Assembly: GCA_026724425.1 (NCBI GenBank)
Contig: JAIUCV010000582.1
Span: 454,903 to 518,902 of the forward strand
DNA length: 64,000 nucleotides
From: Erythrophleum ivorense
Taxonomy: Eukaryota > Streptophyta > Magnoliopsida > Fabales > Fabaceae
Direction: 5' to 3'
Shown: positions 44,016-57,148 of the stretch, piece after piece
Layout of the letters: each line of letters opens with the position of its first letter
Position numbering within the stretch: the first letter of the stretch is position 1
Notes under the pieces: model-generated
The model's input: only the letters and a program-made list of their open reading frames with translations
Database searches by the model: none
What the model was told of the DNA's origin: nothing
Position numbers and translations under genes: made by a program

Positions 44016-45294
44016 TCAGTTGCTTCAAATTTTACCGTCTCAAAGGCTGCAGGGTGATTTGTTAGCAGATTGTTGCCATAGCGCTGTCCTTTGGAGTATA
44101 GGTCTATATTAAGATGCAAATGTTTCTTGCTGTGCGCCTGTACTTGTATATTCATGTCATGATGGACGCGTATGATGCTCTTATGATTTTCAACCAAGTT
44201 TCACGTGTCAATAAGCGTATTCATGTGAAAATTGGTATTTTTCCTATGGAAGAATTTACTTGTAGTTTCACATTACAAGGATGTTAGTATACGATTATAG
44301 ATGCTTAAAGTCCTTGTATTAGGTTAATATCTCCTCAGTCTTCCCCTTAAAGCAAAGGCCCTGTTTCTTATATAAGTTCATGAGATTCTACATAACTCAG
44401 TGTACATCAGAATTTATTGTATATGAATGATGTTTTATGTTTTTCCTTTCCAACAAGTATACTGTGAATGCCGAACTTCTGTTGCTATAATGTACTACAT
44501 TTCAGAGAGGGACAATGAATATGTTAACAGAGAAGTAAAGAACCTTGTCCAAAAATTGATGGACTTCTCCTGCTTGATTCTCTGTCCCACAACAGAAGGA
44601 TGTATATCCTGGTCTTGCTCATGAGAAAAAGATGGTTTCTGCCAAAGAAATGAATATGAAAATGATATCAGATGTTTTATGTTTCTGTATAATCTGTGTT
44701 AGCAACTGCAGACTGTCACTGGTATTATTATTGATTGAAGGATACTTGTTTTTTGAAGTATATGTTTCCTGTGTTCCTTAGTAATGGCTCCAACAGGAGA
44801 TTATGGGTTGGTGGCAACTCAAGACCGGGCTTAAGCCCAACACCTAAAAGTTTCTAGGCTTTAACCCAAGTCCGACCCACAAAGAGGGATAAACTAATGC
44901 TTCTCTTTTCTTATTAGAACAGAAATCTTGGCATCGATCCTGCCATGAATTTTTTTTTTTAAATCGTCATGAAGTGTTAGATTTTGCAACTTCGATGCCC
45001 TGCACTTGAGAAATTGGAATCTTGTAGTGTTCAAGAATACAAACAGGATGAAATCAAATGCGTTAGAATGAAAATTTTTCCTCCATGTTCCCGTGCGTGT
45101 ATATTGTATATACGAGGCGAATGAACTAGTTTTGTATGCTGCAAAAGCAAGTAGTCTTCTGGCATGAACAAGTCCCTTTTCTATAGTGAAATCAACAATG
45201 ACAGTAAAAGAGAAAGGGCACACTAAAAGCTCTAGCCCTTCTGTAACCCCATCCTTACTTATTCTATGTGTTCAAAGAGCTCTGTAATAATATG
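44016..45294. other. PILS2 3'UTR and downstream flank
   Basis: A 3'UTR probably occupies the first several hundred bases. A perfect 12-base palindrome GGGCTTAAGCCC lies at 44827-44838. Open frames here (44427-44624 +, 44894-45223 -) are judged non-coding. Confidence 0.5.
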
Positions 45295-48200
45295 TTGTTC
45301 TTCTGAACCCAATTCAAATATATCAATCCAAGTGATAAGCAGAGGTTACAAGTTTAGAAGAAATTGGGATGGTGCATTTTAAAACCGAAAGCTAGGTTAA
45401 CTGACCACTGGTTATTAAACAACATTCCACAATCTTAATGTTGACGACGAGGTGGCGAAGTTCAATAAGACCACAATCGGTTTGGTCCATTTCCTCGTGT
45501 GAAAAATGTGGCATGTATTGGATTATACATAGTCAACGTGAAATCAGTTAGCCATTCCACTATATGTTTCGGTCTCATCCTTTGTTTGAGCGGTCACTGG
45601 TCAAACATTTTTTTTTATGCAAAGTCAAACATGCTTTTTGACTACTAATTCCAAAGTTGATTGTGGTAGTGAAGATTATGCAAACACGCACAAGGAATTT
45701 GAAGGAACATCTTACGAGGGTTCTAAATCGAGGTTATTCTTGTCTGGTTGGTCACCAGTTTTTGAAGTCATTTAGATTGTGTTCCTCAACAAGGCAGCAT
45801 AGAAGAGGCTGTGGCAGGTATATGATGGGAGCGTGGAATTTGTTTGGGAATGCTCTAGCTTTTAAAAATTACTTTTATAATTTTTATAAAAAAAATTGTT
45901 GTTTAGAAAGGGTTAAAGTAATATTTACTAAAAATTTTATAAAGGTTGTTTATAAATATGTAATATACTGTTAAAGAGCATATACTAATCTTTTCTTTTT
46001 TTGTAATATTATAATACCAAGAAATATAAGAACTTGTGAAAAAATAACAATTTATGTGATAGAGTAATTTAAGTCAATATGCAGAAAGCAATGAGCTAAT
46101 AGAAGAATCAGAAAACTCAAAAGGAAATAAGGGAATAGGAGATAGCTCATATGATGGAAATAGCAAGAAATGCTCCTCTGGTCGAGAAAAGGGTGAAAGC
46201 TCCACTACACAAAATGCATCATATTCATCTCTGTCCCTTCCTTACAGAAACGCGATTCATATAGCTATAATGGAAAACGAGAAAAAAGACAAACAATCAT
46301 AACAAACCACTAAGGCTAATGCCAATATTTTGCCACGTATCCATCTGTTAGAATGCCAATATTCCTTCTTCTAGAATAATAACTGCATGCCTTCCTTCAC
46401 TATAGGCTGATTTTTGGACTGTCTCACTTGGGTTTGGATTGCTATCAATTGCCAATGCCTCAAAAACTACCTTGTCGTTTGAAGCACCCCATCAATTGTT
46501 GGAATGTCAGCTCGGCTTACAAGGGTAATGAAGCCTTAAGAATAGACGAGAAACCACCTATATATCTTGAATTCAAATGATGCATGTTCTTGCAAAAGTT
46601 TACTTGGTCTCTCATAAGCAGAGAATTCAATCCCATCAAAGTTAGCCAAAAGGGGTGCTTCTCCATCCATTGTGTTCTCCACTGGTGCCCCAGTGTCAGC
46701 ATACAAAAATTGAAGTACAAACCTTGCTATTCTTGTGTACAGTCTGGTCAAAAGCATCGGCAAGGACATTGTCCAAAGAGAGGTTCCTATGACACCAACA
46801 ATGCTCCCAATTTCATCACCTTCTTCTTCAATCCACATGGGAGCAATCATAACTTGGGGACTGTTTTTGCCCTCCTTCACTCTGGGCTAATTCTCGGGTT
46901 GCTCATACAGGCCAAAATGATCCTTTTCAATAGGAAAACCTATTGTAGGAGTACAGTAATGAATTTTCATGGGTTTTTATTTTTTTTATTTTATTTTTTT
47001 GGCCTTTTAGGGTTCAGAATATGACATAGAAAATAAAATTATAATTGTAAAAATAAAAAAATTTAATTGTGAGAAAATATATTTTAAAAATTTTAACTAT
47101 ATTGCATGAAAATACATCATTACAGGCAAAGCGATATATTTTAAATTTGAAACTATTATTGTGTGTTAGGGCCTAGGAAGGGGGAGATTATGAATTTGGC
47201 TGATCAAGAGGATCACAATGCTTCTTATCCATTTTTCAATTTAGACACAATAGATTTTTTGTGTTTTGATTTGTCAATACATGGGCTGAAAGCGATTGTA
47301 CTAATAAATCCGATTGACAAGATAATAACAACAAAACTATGCATCATTATTGTCTGGATTAGCTAGCTACGTGTTTTTTTTTTGGCTGTGTAGATATAGC
47401 CAAATAACATGCCACCTTTGCATTATTTAATATTTATTCATATTTTTATTTCTTTTTTTCTGGTGAAAATATTTTTATTTCATTGTTGATAAAGGTTGAA
47501 ATGATCTTGGCTTTTAATGTTATCAAAGGGACTAAAATTGGTCTTCTCTTCACTTTTTTTTTTTGTAATTTATTAAATCCTTGTTAATTATTCTGTCTGA
47601 ATGTTGGGTGACGTTGCCCAAAAATGCACTAAATGGTCTTCATGTCAACAGAAATTTTATTTCTAAAAATTATTAGGACTTCTTTTTAAAACTATTGAAA
47701 AATCTTTCCTTTTCCGACCATCAAAAAAAAAAAAGAGCTATGTCTGAAACTTTATAGTAGCATAGTTATAGTCCTTATGTATATAAAATAGAATGAAATG
47801 AAATAAAAAATAAAATAATTTGTTTATAATGATGAAAAAAGTGATTTTGATAATAAAAAAATATCTTTATGCTTTTATTTTTAAAAAATAATAAAAAAAT
47901 AGATAAAAACTATTAAGTGATAATTACAAAATTGTATTAAATATTACAAACAATTAATAGAAATAAATTACCTTTCAATCAATATAACTAAACGGGACAT
48001 GTGGATTAAGAAAAGTGGTGCAATCTTTTTCTTAACTAGATCTATCCAGCTTGGGCTAGGAAGGAAAAGATTCCAAGAAGGGACAAAACAAAGAATATTA
48101 ACTTTAGCAAACGAACAATAAGGAGAAAGTGAAACAAAGATGTCAAATGCAGAAAAGCATTTGAAATCTTGGAAATGAATAGCAAATCATAGAGACAAGG

Positions 48201-49460
48201 AATATGTAGAGAATCCTCATAAAAGCAAAAGTTTCACGCCTTGTTTGCCACTCCATAATCATCATAAACAAGATAACCTATTTCAATCGCATAAACATGA
48301 TTAGATGCACTCTAAAGACAACGTAGTGAGGTAAACATCCCCTCCTTCTCTTTTTTTTTTTTTTTTTGCTCCTTTAATCCTGGGAAAATTCATGGACTTT
48401 CACGACCTGGGCAGGAGTTTTCTTTAAAAAAAAAAACCTTTTGCCAAATATAAAAAATCTGCTAAATAATTTAGCATGAAGTTAGTAAGAATTTATCTTA
48501 AATACATTGAATTCATATCATTAGGTTAAGTTATACTTAATTCTTAATTTAATATTCAGAATTTAAAAATTTGTAATTGAATTTTTTATTTTAAAATTTT
48601 TAATTAACTTAGTTTTTATCATCAAACTTAATTCAGATATGCCAATGAAAGGAATAGAAATAGATTAGAGTAAAATCAAGCATGGCATGTGATTCATCTA
48701 TATATGCTAAGTAGTTTAGGTGTATTAATATAAATTATGTATATTTAGAATTTTAAAATGATACAAATTTAGTGACATGCAAACAGAGGTTTAACAACAG
48801 TTATCAAAATTAGATATTTTTAAAAATTATAAGAATTTTATTATAAATCTTTAAACTACAAAAACTAAATTAAAAATTAAATAAAATTATAAAGATTAAA
48901 TAGAATAACTCATTAATTATAATAATTAAAATTAATGTGACATCAATATAAACCATTGATTATTTTTGTTTTGGTTCTACAAAATTGGTTGATTCCTTAT
49001 AGATATTATTTCCATTTTCATGACATTGTTGTGTTCCCGTCAAAGTGCTTGACCTGAGAGAATTTTGAAAAAGAGGCCCTGTTTCTAGGACTTGGAATAT
49101 AAAATGATAGCCTGAGGTCTAAAATGAATAAAGCTGAATGAGAACCTCTTCTTTCCTTGTAGCATCTTTTATTTAAGTGAGATTTAAAATATATCTTTTT
49201 TAAGAAAAGAAAAGCTAGTGGATACTGGATATATATATTATCAGTGTTAAAAGGAATCACTCCTGATAATTTATTAGAAAGGTAATAATAATAGTAGTTT
49301 GACTCGTAAAACTATAAAATGGAGTTAAGTGAATAGATATATTTTATATATTAAAAAAGCGAATAGTTCATTTTTTTAAAAACTTATTTATAAAAATCCA
49401 AGTATAATTTATACGAAAACAATTAATATTCTGATGTTGGTGATGTCTTACTACATATGG
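45295..49460. repeat. Direct duplication block, copy 1 (about 4.2 kb)
   Basis: Colinear with 49927-55960 over many separated segments, among them TATATCAATCCAAG (45316 / 49945), CTTAATGTTGAC and the TCTGGTTGGTC.CCAGTT segment (45434-45830 / 50922-51120), CTGAAAGCGATYG..CATA (47287 / 52002), TAGGAAGGAAAAGA..TTCCAAGAAG (48058 / 54500), GAATTTTGAAAAAGRGGCC (49059 / 55189) and AGTATAATTTATACGAAAA (49401 / 55900). Contains an unmatched insert of about 1.3 kb (about 45840-47155) that includes the broken coding fragment at 46348-46970. Confidence 0.85.
46348..46970 (-). pseudogene. Unidentified broken protein-coding fragment
   Basis: Read on the minus strand from ATG 46970-46968, about 200 codons look protein-like with only two stops (TAG at 46889-46887, TAA at 46538-46536) and one frame change near 46470-46490, ending at TAA 46350-46348. 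Recognisable stretches: FPIEKDHFGLYEQPEN, MIAPMWIEEEGDEIGSIVGV, LYTRIARFVLQFLYADTG, and after the shift KVVFEALAIDSNPNPSETVQ then GRHAVIILEEGILAF. I do not recognise the family. It lies in the part of copy 1 that has no counterpart in copy 2, so it was probably inserted after the block doubled, or lost from copy 2. An alternative is that it is part of an unknown retroelement or a spliced minus-strand gene. Confidence 0.45.
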
Positions 49461-49597
49461 GTCGTAATAATTCTTACATGCTTCCACTTTTTCTTTATCA
49501 TAACAGAAATATTAGGATTAACACAAAGAAAAATATACGAATTTGACATTCTCTATCAGTAATGATAAGAACACGAAATAACAACTGAATAGAGCAA

Positions 49598-49617
49598 ATA
49601 TATATATATATATATAT
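49598..49617. repeat. (AT)n microsatellite between the two block copies
   Basis: A 20-base AT run in the 467-base spacer that separates copy 1 from copy 2; the rest of this spacer is unremarkable. Confidence 0.9.
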
Positions 49618-50501
49618 TAAGATAAATAAAATCATGAAAAACGCGAACGGAACTATTAAGGATATTGTTGTGTTTCAGCGAGCATACATCCCTCACAAAT
49701 CATAGGTCCGTCAACTGCTGAACTCAATAGGTATGTCAAAGTGTTTGAGTTATATCTTGGGGAGAGGTTATAATAAAGACCTAATTAACAGAAAAAGTAG
49801 AAAAAATTTTCAGATATTTTCAAAAAATAACAAAATCAGTTTAAAATCATCAAGAGATTGAGATCGACCTCCTTTTACATAAAATGAGAGGAGACATCAT
49901 TAACTGACATGTCGATATGGTGTCCTTTTGAAACCAGTTCATATATATCAATCCAAGATAGCCCAGGTTATAACACGAAAGAAATTGATAAGATGCATTT
50001 CAAAACCGAAAACCATTAACTTCTCAAAGAGTAAATTCTCTTTCTATGAAATTTTAAGAATGTATTTTTATTTAGCGCATTTAATATTTTATTTTTCAAA
50101 ATAATAAAACTTAGGCTGATAGAAAAAAAGGCAAATTTTATGTATAATTTTTAAGTCTTTTTTTATTAGCTTTTTTAATAAAAATTTAACATGTAAGTAT
50201 TTTTCATATAAAAAGTTTTATATACAGTATTTTATATTTTTATTTTCAAAATTTTTAATTAAAATATAATAAATATATAATTTTTTAACAATAATATAAT
50301 AAATATATACTTTAATTAGAGAATTATATACTTATTTGTAAATATGATATATTTATTATATTTTAATTAAAGAACTAAATAACAAAAATATAAGGAATTT
50401 CTAATTCTTTTTATAATATCCATCTCTATTATACTCTGTTTTCTGCTTCTCTTGCCTCTATCCTGAAACTTGCCCCAGCATTCAGTTCAGCACATTCCAA
50501 A

Positions 50502-50606
50502 ATGGCAAAAGCAAAGAGGAAGACAACCGCTATGACAATGACTAGAGGAAGAGGATGTAGAGAGAAGCTTGGTAGGAGTGCTTTCTACATGTTTTGTTTT
50601 ATCTAG
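50502..50606 (+). other. Short basic ORF (34 codons), doubtful
   Basis: An ATG in good context (CAAAATGGCA) opens MAKAKRKTTAMTMTRGRG, strongly basic. Translation stops at 50604. A GT donor-like site (CTTGGTAGGAG near 50569) could make it a first exon, but no second exon was found. It lies in a part of copy 2 with no counterpart in copy 1. Confidence 0.2.
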
Positions 50607-52076
50607 ATATATGATGGTTAGATTTGTCATGTCATTCTTAAGAAAAATATATATACATGAACTTTACCTAAGCGAGGCATAAAGAGAAGTTTATATATAG
50701 ACTTATTAAACTTTATTTAAAAAAAGAATTATGAGACATATTTAAAATTCAAGGAACTAATTTAAAATGATAAATAAAAGTAAAGGATTAAAGTACCATT
50801 TTAAGCGAAAATTTAATACAAACACTAATACATTAACCTGATCAGCCTTGTTCACAAAGTAACTGTTAGGATAGTTTGAAACCGTGTTGGCTTAGAAAGT
50901 GATGACGGGATATTAGACCACAACCTTAATGTTGACAAACAGGTGGCAAAGTTTAAATAGACCACAAACTGTTTGGTCCCTTAATTCCGTGGTGAGAAAT
51001 ATGCGTCATCCTTCGCTTAAGTAGTCATTGGTCAAAAACGAGGTTATCGTGTTGTCTGGTCTGGTTGGTCTCCAGTTGTGTTCTTCAACAAGGCAAGCAT
51101 GAAAGAGGTTAAGGTAAGGTATATGCTAGCACTACAACAAGGTAGAATTAGACGAGTTATTAAATATCAAGAGGTCATACTTCGTTGAATTATATGCAGC
51201 GATATTTGCCTTTATTTGCTTTTACTTTTAGTATTTACGTTTTTTTTTTTTGGGCTAAGAGTATTCAAGTTTGCTACTGTCCGCCTCCTCATGAAATTGA
51301 TTTGTTTTGTAAAAACATCAAATCAAAAGTTAACCATATAATTAACTAATTATATGTAGGAAAAAGATACTTAACTTCCTTATTGATGAAGAGGAGTACT
51401 TCACCCTCAATGGAAGATGAGATTGTATTACCGTTTTGATTAGGAAGAGAAAGTGTTGTTTTTTTTTTTTGGAAAAATATATACTTTAATAATTTAGTTT
51501 TTAAAACATATATAGATACATATGATTTAATTCTTGAAAAATCTTGATTTACTATTTGTTAATTCTTGAAGCATACCTACTTACCTTGTTTTTGTTCTAT
51601 TTTTTTTTTATTAATAAGACTAACAAATTGTGAGTCAAAAAACTTTTAGGGATTGAATCTTATATTGTTAAAATTTGAGGACCAAAAAATTTATTTCTTC
51701 TTTGATTTTATGACTCATTTCTACGAAACTAAAATTTAACTACATTAATTTTTGCAATTTAATCAAATTTTTAAGAGTATTATTGTGTGCCAGGAAAGAA
51801 GAGTTTATTTTTTGTTATAAATGAAGTAAAAAGTCTTAACAAATTAAAAATAAATAAATAAAATAAGAATCAAACTCAAATACATCATATCATCTAAAAT
51901 TTATTAATTTGGCTTGGAAGAGAAGCGCAGTGCTTCTTTTCCATCTTTCAATTTTAAACACACGAACTGTTTAAACTGGATTTTTATTTGTCAGTGTATG
52001 GCTGAAAGCGATCGAACATACAAATACAATTGATATAAACAAAGCTATGCCTCATTATTTTCTTGGGTTAGCTACG

Positions 52077-52097
52077 TCTCTCTCTCTCTCTCTCTCT
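52077..52097. repeat. (TC)n microsatellite in block copy 2
   Basis: A TC run of about 20 bases at the point where copy 1 has a T run and GGCTGTG (about 47370-47390). Confidence 0.9.
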
Positions 52098-53624
52098 TTA
52101 ATATAGACAAATAACGTGCAACCTTTGTATTATTTATTTCTATTTTTTCTGTAGTTGTTGATAAAAGTTAAAGAGAACTTGGCTTTTAATGTTCTCAAAT
52201 GGACTTATAATGATCTTCTCCCCACCCTTTCTCTTTTTTATTTATTAAATCCTTGTGATTGTTTGATCTGAATACTTGATGACGTTGACCAGAAATGCAC
52301 AAAACGGCCTTCATTTATCTAACAAAGTTATGAATTGTGATTTAAATAAATGGTTCAAATAATTTATTAAAAAAACAATTGATATTAATTTACGATACTT
52401 TATATACTTTAATACTGAAAAGTACTTATTAATTAATTATTTTTTAAAATGTTTATGATAATAATTCTTTATTTCTAATATATAAAAATACGAAGCTGTT
52501 AGGTATTGTTAACGAGAGGATGAATATAATTATATCAAAAATTTTAAGTTCAAAGGTCCGTAATTTTTTTGATCGAATTAAATAAGGTGTAGAAATATTA
52601 GATTTTGTAATACCTTGAAAGTCGGATGGACTTAACTAATTAAATTAAGAAATCAGTGAATTGATTATATTTTTAATTTATTTAACTTTCAAAACCAGTT
52701 CAAAAAATTTTATCAAAAACTAATCAAATCAATAAAAATTTGATACAATCAATTTGGAATTAAATTGATCAAAAATTAATTTTTTATTTTTTGATTTAAA
52801 TTAAAGTTTTTATATTCTACAAAAAAAATTTATGATATTAAATTAATTATATCCAACTAATTTGATATAGATTTATTATGATATATAAAATATTTTAATT
52901 ATTTTAACTAATTTTGTATACTTATATATATTTATAAAATAATTTAAATTTAATTGAATTGCTATCAAAATAATTAAATCCTTAATTGTTTTTCATTTGG
53001 CTGTAATCACTAAGCTAATTTTAAAACATTAATTAAAATGAAAGGATCGATTAATAAGACTCAGGTCCCAATTCCGAATACCAAATTTTCTTTCTGGTTA
53101 TTATCTCTGAAGATGCAAATATACAAAAGGTTACCTGACTTGCGTCCGCATAGATGCGACCAAAGCTGCGGAGCCAAATCACTGACCTTCTCAAGAATAT
53201 GGCCCAGTAATTAATCTTTTTCTTTCTTTCTTAAATTTAAATTTGCCCAATGAAAGATTTTTAGAATAATTACGTTAATTTATTAACTCAATTTCTATTT
53301 CTTATTTTTTATAGAAGATATTTTTTTAAAAAATTATTTATTTACTTTAATATTATATTAAAAATTTATAAAATTAAAATTATAACTTAACATGAATTTA
53401 TTTAATTTTATTATGATATTGAAAATAAAATCATAATTTTATATTATGTAAAAAAATTGTTTTATAAACAAAAATAAATTATACTTAATCAAATTTAATA
53501 ATTTACCCAACATTTTAAGAGTATAATGACTAAAGCTTAATCAAAATAAGTTTTTTTAAGATCCTAATATTTTTCTTACAATTCCTTATCATTTAAAATA
53601 TATTTTTTAATCATTATTTAAAAT

Positions 53625-53954
53625 TAGAGATGCACTTGGGTTACGCTTGACCAAACTGGGCATGTGCTTGACTCGGTGTTCAACGTAGTTTTTATTGGGC
53701 CTATTTTTATAGATTTGTTGTCTAATAAAACTTGATTTGTTATCGGGTCATATCTAATTGAGTCATTTTTTTATAAAAATTAAAAAATAGCTTGAAAAAT
53801 AAATTTTTCATATTAATCCACTTAAAATTATATATTATCCTTACAAAAAAGTAAAAATTTTATATAAATTCTTAAAATATATTTTTCTTAATGTATAGCC
53901 TGATAAAACTAATCAGCATAATTGGTCAATCTATCATCTCATATGTGCACCCTG
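53625..53954. mobile_element. Possible third hAT-like MITE
   Basis: Begins TAGAGATGCACTTGG and ends with a sequence whose reverse complement is CAGGGTGCACATATG, giving an imperfect inverted repeat around RGWTGCACWT. No matching 8-base target duplication is visible, so this is tentative. It falls in a copy-2 region without a copy-1 counterpart. Confidence 0.35.
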
Positions 53955-55960
53955 ACTTGTAAAGTAGCCCAAGCAGATATTTAACACTAAACATTTTTCA
54001 TCACAAACAGCATATATCACTCAAATAAAGCATATATAACTTAGACATTAATCAATTTTGTTATAATTATTACAATTATTCTTAAATTAAGGATCACAAG
54101 AATAAGAAGAAATGTTCTCAACCAAAAGATCAAAGATTTCTCTATATTTTACCATTGTGCATCTTATTTATATGTATAATATTTGCTGAGATGAGAGAAA
54201 CTTATTCATACACGAGAGCAAGACGATGAAGAACTGGATATAGGTAGGGTAACTATAGTCTTTATTCTTAAACTCATATATCACAGATAAAAAAATTTTC
54301 ATTACAATTGAATCTTAAACAATTTATATATTTATCCAAAAATATTTTATAATGAGTAAATTTTTTTCAATATTAAAATTAATTTACATAAAACTGTTGA
54401 CTGCTTAAATTTCAGCTTGGCCGGTGGCTTTTGCTTTTATGTCTTTATTGAACTCTAGGAAAGAGGTTCAATATTCTCATTAGACCTATCTGGCTTAGGC
54501 TAGGAAGGAAAAGAATATTCCAAGAAGAAAACTATAAAAAGAGAACGTGAAAGAATATTAACTTTTGAAAAAGAAAGAAAATAGTGAAAGAAAGGTGCTA
54601 AATGCACAAGATCATATGAAATCTGGGAAATTAATTGAAAATCATAGAGAAGGAATATGTGGAGAATCCTAAATAAAAGCAAGCTTCACGCCTTGTTTGC
54701 CACTACTTTATTATTATAAACAAGATAGCCTATCGATTCCATTCACATAACCATTATTAGATGCAAATTAAGCTACCAAAAGGCAACATAATTAATGAGA
54801 TACGATAGGAGTTAAATAACACTCGAATTACGTAGTTTGATGGTTTCTTTTCTTTTCTTTTCTGTTTTTAACGTATAGAAGAGATTCAGATGCATGACTT
54901 GGGGAGGGAACTACTAAAAAATATATATTAAACGAGGAAAAAAATCTGCTGCTAGATCAAAAAATTCATTACTAAATAATTCGGCATGAGGCTGGTTGTA
55001 GTCGAGCCTAAATATGTAAGTTCTGATCAATTATCAATTATGATAAATGAAGTTAATATCATATGAATTATAAGTTCATCCATGAACATTATTTATCATT
55101 TTTGGTCTCGGAAATTGGTGGATTCTTCTTTGTTGATATCTCCATTTCCAAGTTATTGTTGTGTTCCAGTCAAATTGCTTTAAAAGAGAATTTTGAAAAA
55201 GGGGCCTTTTTTAAGACTTTGAATATAGAATGTTTAACCTGAGGTCTAAAATGAAGAAAGTTGGACAAGAACTTCTTTTCTTGGAGCATCCATCTTTTAT
55301 TTGAGTGCCTTTCTAAAATACATCGTTTTTCAGGAGAGAAGAACAAGCATCTATTATATGTATTAGAATAAACTGACTTCTTTTAAAATTTGAGACTAAA
55401 TATTATTCAAAATATTTTGTTTGAAAAATATCATCTAATTCTCCTGACAATTAAAACATATTATAAAAAAGTTAGCTTCACTTTTTCTATTAATAAAATT
55501 AATTTTTGGTACAATATGCATTCTTTAAAAAAAGTTATTTAGATGAATTTTTTCTACTATATAAATAATACAATCAAAATTTTATATTGAAAATTAACAA
55601 AAACTTAAATACTTTAACAACGATCATAATAAAATAAAATTATAATCTTATATTAAGTAAAAAAAAATCATTGATAGAAGTTAAATAATAAAAGAACCTT
55701 TATAATAGATTTGTTAAATAAAAGAAATATTAAATATAATTTATTGAGATATTAAGAAAAATCAGTATACTTTACCTAAAGTGTTAAAATGAGACACTGA
55801 TGATTAGAAAACAAAATAATAGTAGTTGGATATGGATCATATATCTATATAATGGAGTTAAGTATTTTAATTCTTAAAAGGTTATTTACAAAAATTTGAG
55901 TATAATTTATACGAAAATAATTAATGTTATTATTTTGTTGATGTCTAACTACATGCAACA

Positions 55961-56617
55961 ATATGAAAATTTTTTTATATATTATATAAATAAAATTTTG
56001 AAAATTTGAAATTAAAATAAAATAAGATATAAATTTTATTTTTTTAAAAAAAATAATTATAAGATGTTGGAGCGTTGTAAAATTCTTTATTAAAATTTTT
56101 TAATTCAAAATTGTAAAAATTTAAAATTTTCACCTATTTTATTTTTGAATGTTAGGGTGAGTTGTGTTCTAAATATTTTTTTACTAAAAAAAAAGTTTTG
56201 AATTTGAATATTACTTAAAAAAATTATAAACAGACCCACAACTCATGATTAGCTGTAATAATATTTTCAGAATTAAAAAAATGATACATAAAATCACTGT
56301 CTACAATAACTTTGTTTTTAAATTTTCCTTTCTATAACGAAATAAAGGTGACGACAAATTTAAAATAACAAATGATAAATTATTGGCATCTCTTACCAAC
56401 CTGTGTGTGTATGAATTACAAAAATAATTTCCATATTAGAATATAAATAATCGTTTTCCAAGTGCATATAAATCTCCGAAGTAGAGGACTCTGTTCCTTC
56501 GACGAATTCTAGTCCCCACCGTGCAAAATTTGCCAGTCTCTTTCAATGCAATTGTTTTTGAACCATCCTCGATTTTCTCTTCCTTCCTTCCTTCATAATC
56601 CATCCCTCTCTTCCCTT
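55961..56617. other. AT-rich spacer and upstream region of the isomerase gene
   Basis: No gene seen to about 56440. A TATAAAT at 56467-56473 is an alternative core promoter element. From about 56560 the sequence turns into a C/T-rich stretch typical of plant promoter and leader DNA. Confidence 0.5.
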
Positions 56618-56624
56618 TATAAAC
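56618..56624 (+). promoter_or_regulatory. Candidate TATA box for ribose-5-phosphate isomerase gene
   Basis: TATAAAC inside a pyrimidine-rich region, about 530 bases before the ATG. The implied leader is long and contains the repeats described below; a leader intron is possible. Confidence 0.4.
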
Positions 56625-56800
56625 CCATCTCTTCCTCCTCCAACTCTGTACTCCATCCAATTCCAACCTTATCATTCTATCACTTACTCTTCTCTTTCAT
56701 CAGCTTACCACCACACATTTTCTATGATTACACCAACAATCACCTTCATCTCTGTCTTCTCTCTCGTCATATTTTCCTAGATTTCCCTTCCTCTTTTTTT

Positions 56801-57069
56801 GTGGGTTCCTTTCATTCCTCTTAAACCCATTACCCAAATTCCCAATTTGCTTCTGCTCATCAAAGTTTCTGTCTTGATTTGACTCTTTCCTGATAAGTGG
56901 GTTCATTTCTTCTTCGCCGCGAAAATTTCTGTCTTGATTTGATTCATTCCCGAATTTTACCTGACATCTGACTGGGTTCCTTCCATTCCCCTCTGAATCC
57001 CATTATCCGAAACCTGAATTTGCTTCTTCCCCATGAAAGTTTCTATCTTTATTTGATTCTAACCCAAGA
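56801..57069 (+). repeat. Repeated leader units upstream of the isomerase gene
   Basis: The core AARTTTCTRTCTTKATTTGA occurs at about 56862, 56922 and 57037. The two outer copies share a longer unit (GGGTTCCTTYCATTCC, then CCCATTA.CC, then AATTTGCTTCT) of about 85-97 bases at 56801-56885 and 56973-57069. The middle copy is partial. It is probably transcribed as 5' leader. Confidence 0.85.
57033..57056 (+). other. Seven-codon uORF in the isomerase leader
   Basis: ATG AAA GTT TCT ATC TTT ATT TGA (MKVSIFI) ends 92 bases before the main ATG. It exists only in the last leader repeat; the equivalent position in the first repeat reads ATC instead of ATG. Whether it affects translation is unknown. 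Confidence 0.5.
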
Positions 57070-57148
57070 TTGACTAGCTTATTTAGTGTTTAGCCATAGA
57101 AAGTTTTATCCTTTTTGATTCTCGATAGATTATTCAAAAGGGTCGGAA

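Larger units (their letters stand above)
49927..55960. repeat. Direct duplication block, copy 2 (about 6.0 kb)
   Basis: Second copy of the 45295-49460 block, longer through several insertions (about 50030-50860, 51130-51780 and 52310-54430). Segments keep the same order and orientation as in copy 1. Identity inside matching segments looks about 75-85% by eye, so the duplication is old. No gene seen apart from a weak 34-codon ORF at 50502. Confidence 0.85.

Noticed and set aside
44427..44624. 65-codon frame after PILS2
   Set aside because: Falls in the probable 3'UTR or immediate flank; no domain and no plausible promoter between.
46584..47024. 146-codon plus-strand open frame
   Set aside because: It is the shadow of the minus-strand fragment at 46348-46970, which has the more protein-like composition; the plus frame ends in a Phe-rich run from a T tract.
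56546..56824. 92-codon Ser/Phe/His-rich frame upstream of the isomerase gene
   Set aside because: A pyrimidine-rich promoter and leader tract produces this composition on the + strand.
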